DNA of 64,000 bases from Fennellomyces sp. T-0311 (GCA_025266875.1 JALLLT010000053.1:124001-188000); one strand, 5' to 3'; shown: positions 11,301 through 24,078, numbered from the stretch's first letter. Program-made: numbers and translations. The notes: generated by a model not told the origin, from the letters alone.

Positions 11301-14152
11301 TCACGCCACGCGATACGAACGTCCTTGCGTTTCATTCGGCCACACCAGATCAGGAATTTGGATGGAATCCACCATGTCACAGCCCACACAAAGAAAAGCC
11401 ATCGTTTGCGCTGACCAGACTGTTGTGACTCGTCTTCTTCTGTCTCGTCGAGGTTCTCCTTTTCAGCCAAAGGCTGCGTGGGTCGCAGCATCATGTTGTC
11501 ATGTCCATATGATTCAGAGCCATAGACCGAATCATCGTTGTCGCGATATCCACGGCTCGAGCCATCCTGGTAGTAGTACTCATCTTCCGAGTAGAATGAG
11601 CGCTGATCATCCATCTGCTGGAAACGGCCCACAGGTGGCGGTGGAAGTGCAGCACCTCCCACGTTGAAGTCCGACCCAGACTGGCTACGTGTGTGTGATA
11701 AGTCGCGCTGCAGGAGAGACTCTTCTGGATCGTGTCCATCGCGCGTCATGGGTGGTGTGTCATCGTACATCAGTTCGTCATCGTCAATCGCAGCGCCTGC
11801 TCCAGCTGCTGCTGCAATCTTGGTTGCGTCCTTGTTGCGTCGCTGTTCATCTTTTTCCAGAACACGTAGCTGGTCCTCAAGAACTCGCCAGGCGGCGTCA
11901 GCAAAAAAGATCTGTTCGTTTCATTAGTATATTTCATAGTTGATAAAGGAAATCGCGTTAATTAAGTACCTTTGTGGAGCCCACAGCACAATCTGCTGCA
12001 GTCCATCCCATTTGTTGCACAATGATTTCCACCTGGGCACGCGGCAATTGTCCCGGTTGCCCGCTGATGATGGCCGCATATCGTTCAAGGAATTCTTCGT
12101 GGGCATATGCTACGCCATATTGCGTGGAAGTCTGCTTTGCAATGTCCGTCAAGCCCAAGGCTGCTACTTGACGAGATACGCAACGAGGATCGAATTGAGC
12201 CGGTGCTTGATGCTCGTTGGCACGCAAACAGAATACAGTCCACACTTTGGCTTCTTGCAGTGAACTTGTAAGTTCATCGAGTGCAACCTGCAAGTTCCCG
12301 ACCACGCTGCCGCCGGCCTGTGCTTCTTCTTTTAGCTGCTGTTGCTGCTGTTTGGCTGTGCGCCGCTGGCTTTGGCGCATAGACACTTGGCGCATTGGCT
12401 TCTGTTGAGCAGACACGACAGCATCTTGGTCCTTGGGATGACTTTGTGTAGCCAAGGTCTTGTCCCACAGCTCGACCAAAAAGGCATTCCACGATGCCGG
12501 CATACCCGCACCACCGCGAAACAGGGACACAAAGTCCACGGGGACCTGGTCGCTATTGGCCTGCAAGAAACCGGTTGGGTCGTACGTAACTTTACCACCA
12601 AAGTGCTGGATGGCAAATTGCCGCTGCTGGCTACCGGGTGCATTGCTCGTCGAGAACCACGGGCTGTTGCCATTGTACTTGATCAAGGAATCGACAAGCT
12701 CCGCATCGGTGAGTTGCTTTTTCCCCTTGCGCACGTTTTCGGACATGCTGTGAATGAGCGAGCATACGCCACGTGAAGGGCGGTACAACAGGTCATAAAC
12801 GTTCGATGCCTGGTATTGTGGTGTTACATGCGGGACTGCCACGCCTTCTTGGTCGTACACTTCCGACGAAAAGATTTGCTGGTTCACGAAACCATGGATA
12901 CGTTCCGCTGCGAGGTTGACAACAAATGCATGGAACTTGTTGCCTTGAGCCGACGATGCAGTACCTGGCAGGTCGATAACGCCAATGAAGCTGTTGAATT
13001 TGTCTGAGCAAAGCTTGCTGTTGATGCGCTCAACAATCCATGCGAACAGCAGCGAGTAGAGTGTGCGGGCCAATTCGTCACGCTGCAAAACAGCTTGTTC
13101 GGCATTCAGAATGAGCGTGGTAACATCCTTGCGGATCATGGTGGTCTTGAAAACAAGCACATTCTCCAGCGCACGCGGATCAACACCCAAAAAGTCAGCA
13201 ACAAGGTCAAGGATCTCGGTGTTCTTGACATAGGCGGCGTCCTGGTTGTTTGTGCTTCCGCCGGGGTCGACAAAGGAGAGGTTGCCCAGGTGTAAAATCG
13301 CCGCCAGGAGCTGGAGAATACGCGAGACGTGCTCTCGACGGAAGCCGGCCAGCTTGAGTGCAGCCTTCAAATCGATTGTGTCCTGCTGCTGCTTGGGGTG
13401 ATGGCGCAGATAGCTGAAGTCCTGTTGCAATTGCAGCTGGTTTCGCTCGTCATTGGTTGCACCGCGGACGAAATGGTAAAATACTTGGAAATTGGCGTCG
13501 GAGGACGATGTGAGTCTCGACTTTTCGAGGAAATGGTGGAGAGTTTTGGCGCCGATCATGCGGCCACGCTCGCTGAACTGAATCTCAGCGTAGTATCCGA
13601 AGCGAGAGGCATCAGCGTTGGTCTGGGTGGCAGCCGAGCCAAAGCAATCAAGGACCTTTAGCGAGTGGACCAGTTGAGCTTGAACCTTGCTTTCCTTTTT
13701 ATGGCTGCTCAGTCGCACCAAATGGCGGATAATCAAATTTCGGATCTGGGTCTTGCCACTGCCCGATTCACCACTGTCATACCATTCATGAGAAAACATT
13801 TTCAACTTTTCTGTCTCTTTTTTTCAACTTACACGGCAACGATGCCTTGGTCATTGCCCGTGCGGCGCATGTAGAAGTACGCCCGGTTGACAAGGTCAAA
13901 AATGTGCGGCTGCGACATTGACGGCTGTTGCTGGGCCGTGTCTTTGTAGGCGGCGACATATTCAAGACCGGTTTGATCGTCGTTGAGCGATAGTTGTTTG
14001 TTTGCGTTGACGGCGACGAGCTGGTGCGCGCCAAGGCGGGTATAAATCTGGTACGTTTCATATCTTGCGCGGAGACATGCGACAACGTTGTCGTCTGTCA
14101 GGTTGGAGAGAGTCGCCAGATCCGTCTTGACGTCTCGTTTCTGTTTACCCAT
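8327..14152 (-). CDS. Chitin synthase with N-terminal myosin motor domain
   Basis: A 1902-residue fungal chitin synthase of the myosin-motor classes (V/VII division), making cell-wall chitin from UDP-GlcNAc at the plasma membrane. Exons are 13833-14152, 11970-13773 and 8327-11911; introns are 59 and 58 nt. The motor domain covers about 1-710, with P-loop GESGSGKT (108-115), switch-I-like NADASRFG (159-166) and a degenerate switch II, DLPGT, at about 374-378. Then come two membrane segments (about 878-896 and 913-933) and a cytochrome-b5-like lumenal region (about 944-1005). The catalytic GT2 domain has VDADT (1391-1395), EDRYL (about 1506) and QRRRW (about 1545). Further TM helices follow, then a Ser/Met/Asn-rich stretch and a DEK_C-type C-terminus (NEEILSEVKRIL to the end). 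The start is the only Met upstream of the motor. Confidence 0.96.
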
Positions 14153-14575
14153 GGTGTAGATATGATAGTGTTTTTTTTATAAGGACATAAAGAGTATGTA
14201 TATGGGGGATGCAAGCTATGTACGAAGTGCCGATGCTTTTTTTGTGCGTTGGGGGACGGTATTCTATGAGGAAGAGAGAAAGAAGAGAAAAGGGGTGAGG
14301 GGCGCGGAAGAGTAGGAAAAAAAAGGTTTATTTTTGATACAGGACTTATTTGGAGCGAACGAACCACCAGTTCCGGAATCCCAGTTAAAAATAGGCGTGT
14401 GTGCAACCAGAAATGTTAATGGGCTTTTGGCCCTGAGAGTGAAATATAAAAAAAGCAGCATTCGCCATAGTGCTTTTCCCTTTTATTGTTCGGTTCGAGC
14501 ATGAGATTAATTAGCTACTCAGGGGAAGAGTCCCGGAACTCTTTTTTAGATAAATTATTAGTACATTTTCTAGAC
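14153..14575. other. 5' region of chitin synthase, GA/CT-rich
   Basis: About 420 bp upstream of the chitin synthase start and downstream of the His-rich gene. The plus strand is purine-rich (14264-14320), so the chitin synthase leader would be CT-rich. No gene is supported here. Confidence 0.5.
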
Positions 14576-16010
14576 TTAGCGTATTACTGGCCCCGTGCTA
14601 CTTTGATGACCGCAACAATGATGACCAGCATCAGTGTAAACGCGATCTTTTCCTTTATGGGTTTTGGAGCCAGCGCTTGAATGACTTGGAAGCACTGTTG
14701 TTGACGCTGACCGTCGAATGTCTTGTTGATGGCACGGTGCATGGTGGTGATGGTTACAGTGGCCATGGCAGGAATGAGTAACAGGAGGGGAGTACAGGGG
14801 CATACTAGTATTACAACAACAGCAAGAAGGTGGTGAAGGAGTGTATTGGTGATGATGGTGATGATGATGATGATGGTGGTGGTGGTGATGATAATATTGA
14901 TGGTGGTGGTGGTGGTGATAATGGTGGTGGTGGTAATTACGATGCTGACATTCATTGTTGTGATGGCGATTATCGCCATAGTGGTACTCGTTGCTATGGT
15001 AATGGTCGACAGGGCAATGGTGGGCATCGATATGGTGATGGTGAGGATGTGAATGAGGGTGATAGTAATGATGGTGATGATGATGTGGATGGGCTGCGTA
15101 GTGATGGTTGCAAGAGTGATCCGTTGTCATAGTTGCCTTATCTTCGACTTTGCGACACCGCGATCCGTCAACTACCTCATCTTCTTCTGCATCTGGCGGA
15201 GGAGTTGGCGGCAGACGCACCTGCAGTGTCATGCCTGGATGCAGCAAGTCGCATTTCTGGGTTCCACAGTCCTGCAATGTCTGCTGTCGCTGTTCTGATC
15301 GTGCTGGTCCAGGCGTGGACGGTTCATTGATGACGGGAATAGTTGGTTGTTGGTGACGGGGTACCGATCGCGACCGACGTGATGTAGGTGGCTGTTGCTG
15401 TTGTGGTGTTATTATATCTGACTATATTCCCCAATACATGTTAACCTTTCCATCGTCTGAGAAACATTTTCTGTTGTCTCTTTACCTGGGTAGTGTACAT
15501 TTTTTTGGTTTTGTTCCGCTTTTGATCGACAGTCCACGCGTCCGGGCGCGCACTGGATGTCATTCTATTATTAGAAGATCCAGGGTTTCGCTGGCGGCGA
15601 TTGTTCGCCTCCATATATTTTTGTGCAAGGAAGCCTTGAGCATGCGACTGTCGATGGCTAGGCAACACGGCGCTCTTGGTTGCTGTCGGAGTGGGCCTAC
15701 TTGACTCGTGGGGCACAAATGTTGTTGCGGTAGACGAAGAGGAGCGCGGCATCGGCAGGTCAACCTGTGAATCAGTGTCCTCAGGGCCCAATTCGCTCAG
15801 GATATCTTCAAGCAGGCTCCCCTTTTCACCAATGATGGCCCGGAACGCGCTACTGCTGATAAAATCTCGATTGAGTGCCTGCTGTGACTGACCATCCTTC
15901 GCAGACAATGAAGACTTGGATGGAATCTCGATACGGCGACACGACAGCGTTGAGGAGGATGATTGTGAACTCGAAGGCTTTTCCTTCCGCGAGAAACGTA
16001 ACAGACCCAT
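14576..16010 (-). CDS. Hypothetical histidine-rich protein
   Basis: I do not recognise this gene. The model has exons 15486-16010 and 14576-15421 and gives 456 residues. The single 64-nt intron (15422-15485) joins two long open frames in phase and contains a TTAAC branch-like site. The N-terminal half is Ser-rich and basic, starts MGLLRFSRKEK, and could begin at an in-frame Met further upstream (16067). A Gln/Pro/Arg stretch follows, then the block QDCGTQKCDLLHPGMTLQVRLP. A region of about 100 residues is dominated by His (CAT/CAC codons), interspersed with Tyr and Asn, then a Cys/His/Pro segment. Metal binding is a reasonable guess from composition only. A second frame across the 3' end encodes a hydrophobic tail (see findings), so the C-terminus is uncertain. 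Confidence 0.5.
14838..15112. repeat. Degenerate (RTG)n / (CAY)n low-complexity tract
   Basis: Plus strand is almost entirely GTG/ATG-type triplets with a 3-nt period; on the minus strand they read CAC/CAT and encode runs of histidine. The period and frame are kept through most of the tract, with short interruptions. Confidence 0.85.
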
Positions 16011-16411
16011 TGAGAGAGAGGAAGCACGCAAAGAGAAAGAGAAAGAGAAACGATGCACGCCGAGCATTAATATAGACAAAGTTTTTATTTTATTTTTTTA
16101 CTCTCCACTCTCTGTGCTCATCACCCCTTGATGAGTCGCTGGCTGCCGAGACATGAGTGGCTGCATGAGCCTGCACGTTGCTGAATGAACAAGGAGATTT
16201 GCATACATTTGACAATAAGCGAAAAGTGCTACTCCTGACGAACAGGCTCATGGTGCTACTCGCCTTCTTTCCGTTGTCTATAGCCGACTGATATTGTAGC
16301 CCCCGCGTGCTTCACTCCCTGCCCATCGCAGACTCCTTGTCAAACACAAATTGCAAGTAATAAACTTTTTTTCATTCACTTTTATCAAATCATGCACGAA
16401 ATATATGGCTA
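16011..16411. other. Intergenic between His-rich gene and eIF5, no gene seen
   Basis: About 400 bp. It includes a GA-rich leader (16012-16052) just upstream of the chosen start of the His-rich gene. Nothing else is supported. Confidence 0.5.
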
Positions 16412-17723
16412 TCAATCGCTCTCTTCGTCGGACGACTCTTCCTCGGCATTCTCAACCCATTCGAGGAAAGGCTTGGCCGCCCTCTTGACTTCCTTGGAGA
16501 CCTCCTTGTCGACATAACGCTTGGAAGGCTTCTCGCCCCACTTGATGAACACGTCGTCTTCGATCAGATCGGTGTCATACAGCTTCATAAGGATCGCGGG
16601 GACCTTCTTCAGCAGCTTGTCCTTGTGCTCAAGACCGACCAGACGCTCAATTCCTCCAAGGACGGCTTTTTGGTGCTTTTCGCCGGTGACGAACTTGGCA
16701 AGGAGCTTCTTGCGCTTGGGAATCTGCGCGGCAATGTTCTCATCGAAAATGCACTGCATCAGCACCTGGCAGGCCTTGTACTTGCCGAGCACATCGAGCT
16801 CCTCGGCCTTCTCAATGATATCCTGATCGCTGGCATCCTGGTGCTCCTCGAGCCACACACCGAAAGCTTCGAGATTCTTTGCCTCGTCGTCGTCATTGGC
16901 CAAAGCGCCACTGACAGTGAGTTCTCTCAAGCGCTCGGCAACGGCCTGGTCGCTGGTATCCTCGGACCAGTCTTCTTGAGCAAGCTTGCTTTCCATTTGA
17001 AGACCGGCGGCTTCCTTGTTAATGCGCTGGGTGATGATATCATCGTCTGAGCCAGCGACATCTTCGGCGTCTTCTTGCACGGGCGAGTCGGGCATGCCGT
17101 GCTCATCGGTGCCGTTGGCCTGAGCGGTGGCAGCCTTGCGCTGCTTGCGCTGCTTCTTGGTTGCCGCAGCAGGGGGGTTCTTGACAATGAAGGTAGCCAG
17201 TTTGTGGCGGTTGTCACCCATGTTGCGTGCACCACAGGCCTTGCAGTCCATGAGGATCTCGTCGCTCTTAATAATCTGTCATGGTAACCGAATTAGTTTA
17301 ATGCCTATGCGACGAAGCTAAGTAACAGCCAATAGCATACCAAATCGGTCTCAGGGTTCTGGCACGATGGGCACAGCACAAATTTGGAAATAAAGCCGTC
17401 CAGAATGGTCTGGAGCTTTTCTGCATCGTGGTCACCGTTCACTATATAACGTTCATTCTTCTCATCGCACTTGACTTGGGCGCCCAATTCGCATCCAAAA
17501 AACTTGGTAGGGTACGAGGCCGGGCGGGACAAGGCGCGGGCAATTTCTGCCATGTTGGGGACAACGGTTTTAATGCCATTGCCTTTGCCTTCGACCTGCG
17601 TGGATGACTGTTAACATGGCATGCATAAAGTATCCGGCAGTATGTTACCTTTGAAATAAGACGAGGCATCTTGTAGCGGTAAAAGGAATCCTTGACGTCA
17701 CGTCGAACGTTGATTGCTGCCAT
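16412..17723 (-). CDS. TIF5: Translation initiation factor eIF5
   Basis: A 397-residue eIF5, the GTPase-activating protein for eIF2 in the 43S pre-initiation complex and a binding hub for eIF1, eIF2-beta and eIF3. Exons are 17649-17723, 17341-17595 and 16412-17275. The N-terminal GAP domain reads [10 protein letters not shown] (the Arg in FYRYK, about residue 16, corresponds to the catalytic Arg finger), [36 protein letters not shown]. The zinc ribbon has CPSC and CKAC pairs. A charged linker rich in Lys, Ala and Asp follows. The C-terminal W2/HEAT domain ends with the acidic-aromatic boxes ([13 protein letters not shown] and [18 protein letters not shown]). Length and order match the family, and nothing is missing. 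Confidence 0.97.
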
Positions 17724-18724
17724 TGTTGCTTTTTAAAAAAGAAAATTGGGGGTAAACAGATGGAATTGTGGGGAAAATTGGCTTTAGGAAATGGTCAGAA
17801 AGGGCTTCTTCTTGACTTTGAGAAAATGGTGTAAGTGGTACTGCTCTATACTGTCTTGCTGCTGCTGCTGGGAATATTCGTTCCAGTCCAGTGATGAACA
17901 AAACATGAACAAGTTCTTCGACTTTTTGCTTGCTGAAGATTGTGTGTAATTGCGAGAGAGCAGCTTGGAGCGTAAGTGTCAATCGACTGATGAAGGAGGT
18001 GGAAGAAAGAAAGAGGAAAATATCGCCAGATACAAAACAATTTTTATGACTGCGACTGCCCAACCGACTGCGCAACGACGGCTAAATTGTTTTGCCGACT
18101 GTGCCAGCTCGGTCAGTTTGCCAAGAATAAAACACCAGTCGCGACGGGCTTCCTGTAAAAGAAGCATTTAAAAGCGGACACGAGCATTCGCCTCCCACTG
18201 GTCAATAGCCTCATCATTCCCCTCGTGACCTATGCAGTGGCACCAGAAAGGAAGTGGATGATGAGTGCGTGTGTGTTCTCCGCCTTTCCATATCGCACCA
18301 GTGATGCGCCAGAAGAATTCTCATTACTGCGCGCTGCAATAGCATGGTTGCTCTACAGATATTAACGCATCATCATGTGTCTGGCGTCAGCAGTCTGCTG
18401 CCTTACGACGCTCTCCATTACGAGCTGCGGAATTACAAAAATACACTCTTGCATTTGGAGTGATGCGTGATCAGGCACACTGCTCGCTTACGCCCAGAGT
18501 GTCACGCAAAGCTCTCACCATTTGACCCATCATAAGTGTCGCTGCTATGTTGGCTAAGCAAAAATCGACAAAGAATGAAACTCAAATTGCCATCCTATAT
18601 ATAGCTTTGACGTCGCTTTATTTATTGAGTCCCGCCTTCCTCTTTCTCCTCCTCTTGCTCTTGTCGTTGTTATTTGCATTGCATTGCATTTGGAACAGCA
18701 AAATATTGTTGCCTGTCAATCATC
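17724..18724. promoter_or_regulatory. Divergent intergenic region between eIF5 and the Sel1-repeat gene
   Basis: A 1-kb region between two divergent starts. Pyrimidine-rich tracts (about 18636-18671) precede the Sel1 gene start, and a stretch of T/C lies before the eIF5 start on its strand. No coding gene is recognised inside. Confidence 0.45.
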
Positions 18725-21700
18725 ATGGGTGCACAACAAAGTCATCCGCAAAAACCGCCCTCCGAGAGCGAGATCTTTGTGCTTGCAAAGAAAAAATCAC
18801 CCACGAACACCACCCACCACCGTAACCACAGCAACAGCCCGAAGCAGCCAAAGCAGCAGCGCCGCCCGATACAGCTATACAGCACCGTTCAGGAGGCTTC
18901 GCATCGCCTCGTCAAGCGACATCTAAGCGAGAAGAACGTATCCGAGCTGCTGCCAACATCCACATGCCCAACAGGCGAGCAGCTGCTGGGCTTATCCACC
19001 GTCGATAAACGGGCATCTTGCTATTCCACAACCACAGTGTCATCCAGTGGATCGCTCGCAACAGCGCTTTTCTCGATTGCGTCGACATCGTCCTCCCAAA
19101 TAACTCCATTGTCGTCGATATCGTCGTGTCACGCAAAACATCGCATATCATCGGGTCACGAGGATCAGCAACAACAACAACAACCGCACCAAAATCGATC
19201 GTCCAGCTCAAGCAACGATCTACAACATGCCGCTACTAATGTGTCCCAGGATTCGGATGTACTACGCTACACTGCGGCTTCGTTATCGGACTGTTCCACG
19301 ATCACAACAGCTGCAGATAATATAACAGAAAACGAAATTTATTCCAGTCTCGTGAACAACGCAGCTTACTCAAAAATGGCGCGCGTTTGGGTCGCACAAT
19401 GCAAAGTCCACGGCTTTTTCAACAGAAAGCCTGATGTGCAGCAGGGCTTCCACGAACTGTCCAAGCTCGCCAAGGACGGAGTTGTGGAGGCCTATACACC
19501 ACTCGCGGTGTGTTTCGACTACGGCCTGACACCCAACCGGCAGGCCGATCCGCAACGGGCATACAAGTGGTACAAAAAGGCAGCAGGCACAGACACTCGG
19601 ATGATCGCCTTTGCTTATTACAGGCTTGGTGTTCTCTCCAACGCCAGGCCCACTGAGGCGCTCAAATACTTTCACCTCTCGGCCACCAACGGCAGCGCCA
19701 ACGGGCAGTACATGCTCGGACTCTACTACCAGCACGGGATCGCAGTCAAGGCGAACGCTGTGCAGGCCCAGAAATGGTACAGCAGCGCGGCCGAGCAGGG
19801 CGACGCAGACGCACAGGCAGCACTGGGGCTCTTGCTCATGGACCATGGGGGCGAGACACATAAAGGCGTCGGGTGGCTGGAACTGTCTGCTGAACAGGTA
19901 AATTGAAACAAACAAAAACAACCCCTCATTCGGGATTTCCTTGAATGGGGATCATTGTTCTTGCGTTATTTTGAAGCGTTTTTATACTCACGTTGACCTG
20001 TTTCTTTCTTTCTTTTTTCTTTCTTCTCCTGTGCAACGCATCAAGAATAATGCACGGGCGCTCTTACGGCTGGGATCTTTCTACGAGGAAGCACAGGACC
20101 ACAAACGAGCCATGACATACTACCAACGGGCAGCAGCAACCGCCACCGCCGATCGTGACCTTGCGCTTGCACACTATCTTGTCGGCATCAACTATCGCAT
20201 GGGCGACCTGGGCCTCACCACTGATGCGCAGCGTGCCGTCCAGCACCTCACCGTATCAGCGAACGCAGGCTACGCCCCCGCCCAACGCGCTCTCGGCTTG
20301 ATGCATGCCCAAGGCATCGGCACGCCCAAGGACGAAGTAAAAGCTCATAAACTGTACGCCAAGGCCGCGCTACAGGGCGATATCAGAGCCATCGGTCTAC
20401 TCGCGGAACAGAATGAGCATGGTCGTGGCTGCATCATGGACATAAAAAACGCGCTCCAGCTCTATGAAAAGGCGGCTAATGCAGGATCCGTTGCTGCCCA
20501 GCTGTCACTGGCCGAGCTGCTGCAACGTATCGGCCATCGTGCACAGGCATTTCCCTGGTTTGAAAAGGTCGCTGCCGCCTCAGAAGAACTCAACATCGAG
20601 TTGATCCACCAACGCAATACCGCGCGTCTCATGGTTGCACGCTACCGTCTCCAAGGCTGGGGTGGCATCGAACGTAAACCTGCTTGGGCCTTCAACGAGC
20701 TCATCACCCTAGCTGACTGCGAACGCTTCGTCGACGCGTATTACTGGGTTGCTGCCTGCTATGAAGAAGGCGCCTTCGTCCAGCGCAATATTTTAAAGGC
20801 CTTCGAGTACTACGAAAAGGCAGCAACAAACGGCGACATTGATGGTCAGTTTCAGGTTGCTCTCATGCTGGCTAATGGCGTGTCCGAGCCACCCGTCGTG
20901 CTCATCAAGCGAGATCATGCGCGGGCATTCGAATGGTACGTAAAGGCAGCCGATGCAGGCCACAAGACAGCTCAGTACAGTCTCGGCCTTTACTACGCCA
21001 AAGCCATTTCACCTGTCACCGAGATCGACAACGACAAGGCCGCGAATCTGTTTGAACGGGCGGCATCGCAAGGACTGGTGGTCGCCATGGTGCAACTGGG
21101 AAAACTTATGCTGGCAACAGCGGGACAAGAACAAGAAGCACTCTATTGGCTGAGACGAGCCGCGTCTCAAGGTGATGCCGCTGGTATGCGCGAATTGGCC
21201 GCAGCATACGAATCTGGTGCTGCTTCTGCATTCCTCAAAGACGGTGGCGACATTGCCAACGCCCGTGCTATTGCGCTACAGTTATTAAAGAAGGCCGCGG
21301 AGGAGAAGAATGATGGCTTATCATGGTGTGCCATGGCACGCTATCACGAACAAGGGTGGTCTGTACCTGTCGATATCCAGGAAGCCGTACGCTGCTATAG
21401 CCAGGCCGAAACACTGGACTATCCCAAGTAAGATCTTGACTTTTTGCCTATTTTGTAATACACTAATAGCCGCCTTCCATAAAGGGCTGGATTGGCATTA
21501 GCTGACATGTATGAGCGTCATGGCATGTGGCAAGAGGCGCTCGATAAATACGATCAGATGGCCAGTAAGAACAAGTTGCTCAGCTCCGTTGGATGGAAAT
21601 CCCGATTAGCCAAGGGTCGACTTGTTGTGTTCCTTCGCAAGGGCACCGCTGAAGACGAATTAACTGTGTTTACCTGGTTGCATGATATGGTCGAGCAAGA

Positions 21701-24078
21701 CACGGGTGCCGTCGAACCTTTTGAGATGCTAGGTAAGAGAGAAACCTTATCAAGAGGCCCTGGAAATTTGATCTGATTTGCGTGGCATCATTTAGGCGCA
21801 TGTTGCGAATATGGACGGGGCACGGTCCAAGATATCAGCAGCGCCATCACATGGTATGAAGCGGCGGTGGCGCAACCCAAACAAGGAAAAGCGACGCAAG
21901 ACATAGATTGGGTCCAACAACGTGCCCGTTTCAGATTGGGCGTCCTTTGTTTTCAACAGAAGAAGCATGCGGCTGCGCTGCGCCAGTTTCAGGCGATGGG
22001 TCCACTTCTCGAGAAAATGAACCATCGTTCAGCAGAGACACGTCAGCAGGCACGTTTAGCACGCTACTATCTCGGTAAGGCACAGACGCTAAAATTAGAT
22101 CTGGAGTAGCTCATAGTGGCAAATTTAGGCTACCTGCTGTTGCGAGGTGACAACATTGAGCACCAAATCGAGGAGGCCAAAAAATGGCTTAGCGAAGCTG
22201 CAGATGAGGGCGAAGGCGCCGCCGCATATGAACTCGGCATGTGGGCCCTTGAAAAGGATGACGATGATCAAGAAGCCAAGAAACGATTCGATCAAGGTGT
22301 TTCTGCACGCCATGCAGGATGCATGCGACAATTCGCCTTGCTATTGGAACGCGAACAACGCGATGATCCAAAATGGGATGGCCACGACACACTAGAGTGG
22401 CTCGAAGATGCCGCACGCCTCGGAGATGTGGAAGCACTTGTCCATCTAGGCACAGCATACGAACGTGGATTGGGTGCAGGCATCATGCGCGGACAAATCG
22501 AAAAGGCGCTCCCACTGTATGTTGCAGCAGCTCAGCAAGATAACATCCGTGCTATGATCAAAGCAGGTGAGACGTTCAGCAAAATGGGCCGTCACTGTGA
22601 AGCTGTCAGTTGGTTCAAGAAGGCCGAGCCGTACAGTTTGACTGCGCGAACCACGATTGCATTGTATCGACTTCACGGTCGTGGTGGTCTGCAGCAAGAA
22701 GGTGGCTTTGCATCGCTCCAGCTTGTTGTCGAGGAGACTGTTGCTAATGACGACGACAAGCGTAGTATGAGTCTAGCAATGTTCCTGCTTGGTCAATGCT
22801 TTGAACTTGGCCGTGAAACTCCAAAAAATCTTGAAGAGTCACTGAAATGGTACCATCGCGCAGTTGACATGTTCGAGAACACTGAAGCCATGTATCATAT
22901 TGGGGTACTCAAGAGTATGGCAGGTGATGACGTGAGTGCACTCGAATGGTTCCGGCGTGCAGCTGAAAAGGATCGACATTGCGAATCTTTATACCAACTT
23001 GGCCTGTTCCACAAGTTGGGTCGTGCTGGACTTGAAGCCAATTTAACTGTCGCAAGAAATTACTTTACAAGAGCATCCGATCAAGGCCATCCACGCGCCA
23101 AGTTTGAACTGGCACACATCTTGTGGCGGAAACAAGAGTATCAAGATGCCTTCCACTTGTACGATATAGCAGCCAAGTTAGCGGTGCCCGAAGCTCTTCG
23201 TGAATTGGGTAATCTCTATCATCAAGGTTTCCCTCCTGTTTTGCCTCGGGATTACGGACGTGCATTCAACTGCTTTTGTGAAGCGGCGCAGCTGCTCGAT
23301 GCTACGGCCGCACTGATGGTCGGAACATACTTTGAAGAAGGCTATCTCGAACAGCAACCTGGGGCACCATCGATCGGAATGGACCGTGATCAAGCGTTGC
23401 AATGGTACGAAACCGCTTATCGTCTAGGATGTGGATCACTGGCCGAATTGGCTATTGGAAACCTGAAACATAAAATGGCTGACGAACTGGGCCCCGAAGC
23501 ATCGGAAGAAGCCGAAGATTTACGCGAAGAAGCATTCGTCTGGTTCAGTGAAGTGGCAAGGGAATTTAGGGAAGAGACACAACACGCCAACATTATGATT
23601 GCACTGTACCATATCCACGGCTGGGGACGCATACCAGTTGATCCAGAACATGGCTTCGAACAATTGCGCGAAATCGCGGAAATCGGTGGTACTCAAGCAT
23701 ACGCCGAAATCGCACGATGCTATGATGAAGGAATTGGCGTTGAACGCGACATATCTCGGGCGCTCTTGTATTGGGAACTGGCAGCTGAAGTGCAGCAAGA
23801 TATTGCTGCAATGATGCGTGCTGGTGAAATATACGAGCACGGGTTAGCAGGCCATACTAATCCAACCAAAGCAAACCAATACTATGTCCGAGCCAAAGCA
23901 TCAGGTTGGTATTTTATCTTTACCCAGTGGTATTCTTTTTGCTTACAGTATCTTATGTTATTACACAGCATCAAGCCAGCGTAGCCCAAGCGAAGTTACC
24001 TCCTCATCCTCATCCTCGTCTTCCTATGCTTTATCGGCACGTTCCTCCATGGCATCCCTTCGCAACCGACCATTCTAG
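18725..24078 (+). CDS. Very large Sel1-repeat protein with N-myristoylation-type start
   Basis: A 1655-residue protein in six exons: 18725-19897, 20046-21427, 21485-21732, 21796-22074, 22129-23904 and 23969-24078. It begins MGAQQS, a consensus for N-myristoylation (Gly2, Ser6). About 220 residues of Ser/Gln/Thr-rich, probably disordered sequence follow, with a short poly-Q. The rest, from about residue 230, is a long array of Sel1-like (TPR-related) repeats of roughly 36 residues with the usual pattern A..LG.....G....D...A..WY.KAA..G. The last exon is Ser-rich and ends NRPF. Sel1 proteins act as scaffolds (yeast Chs4/Skt5 activates chitin synthase; Hrd3 works in ER degradation). Which role applies is not visible. 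An alternative 3' splice site at 23948 would give a different tail. Intron 1 is long for this locus (148 nt) and CT-rich. Confidence 0.88.

Noticed and set aside
15422..15485. Reading the two frames of the His-rich region as two genes
   Set aside because: A GT..AG intron with TTAAC joins them in phase, and no independent Met or promoter-like spacing supports a split.
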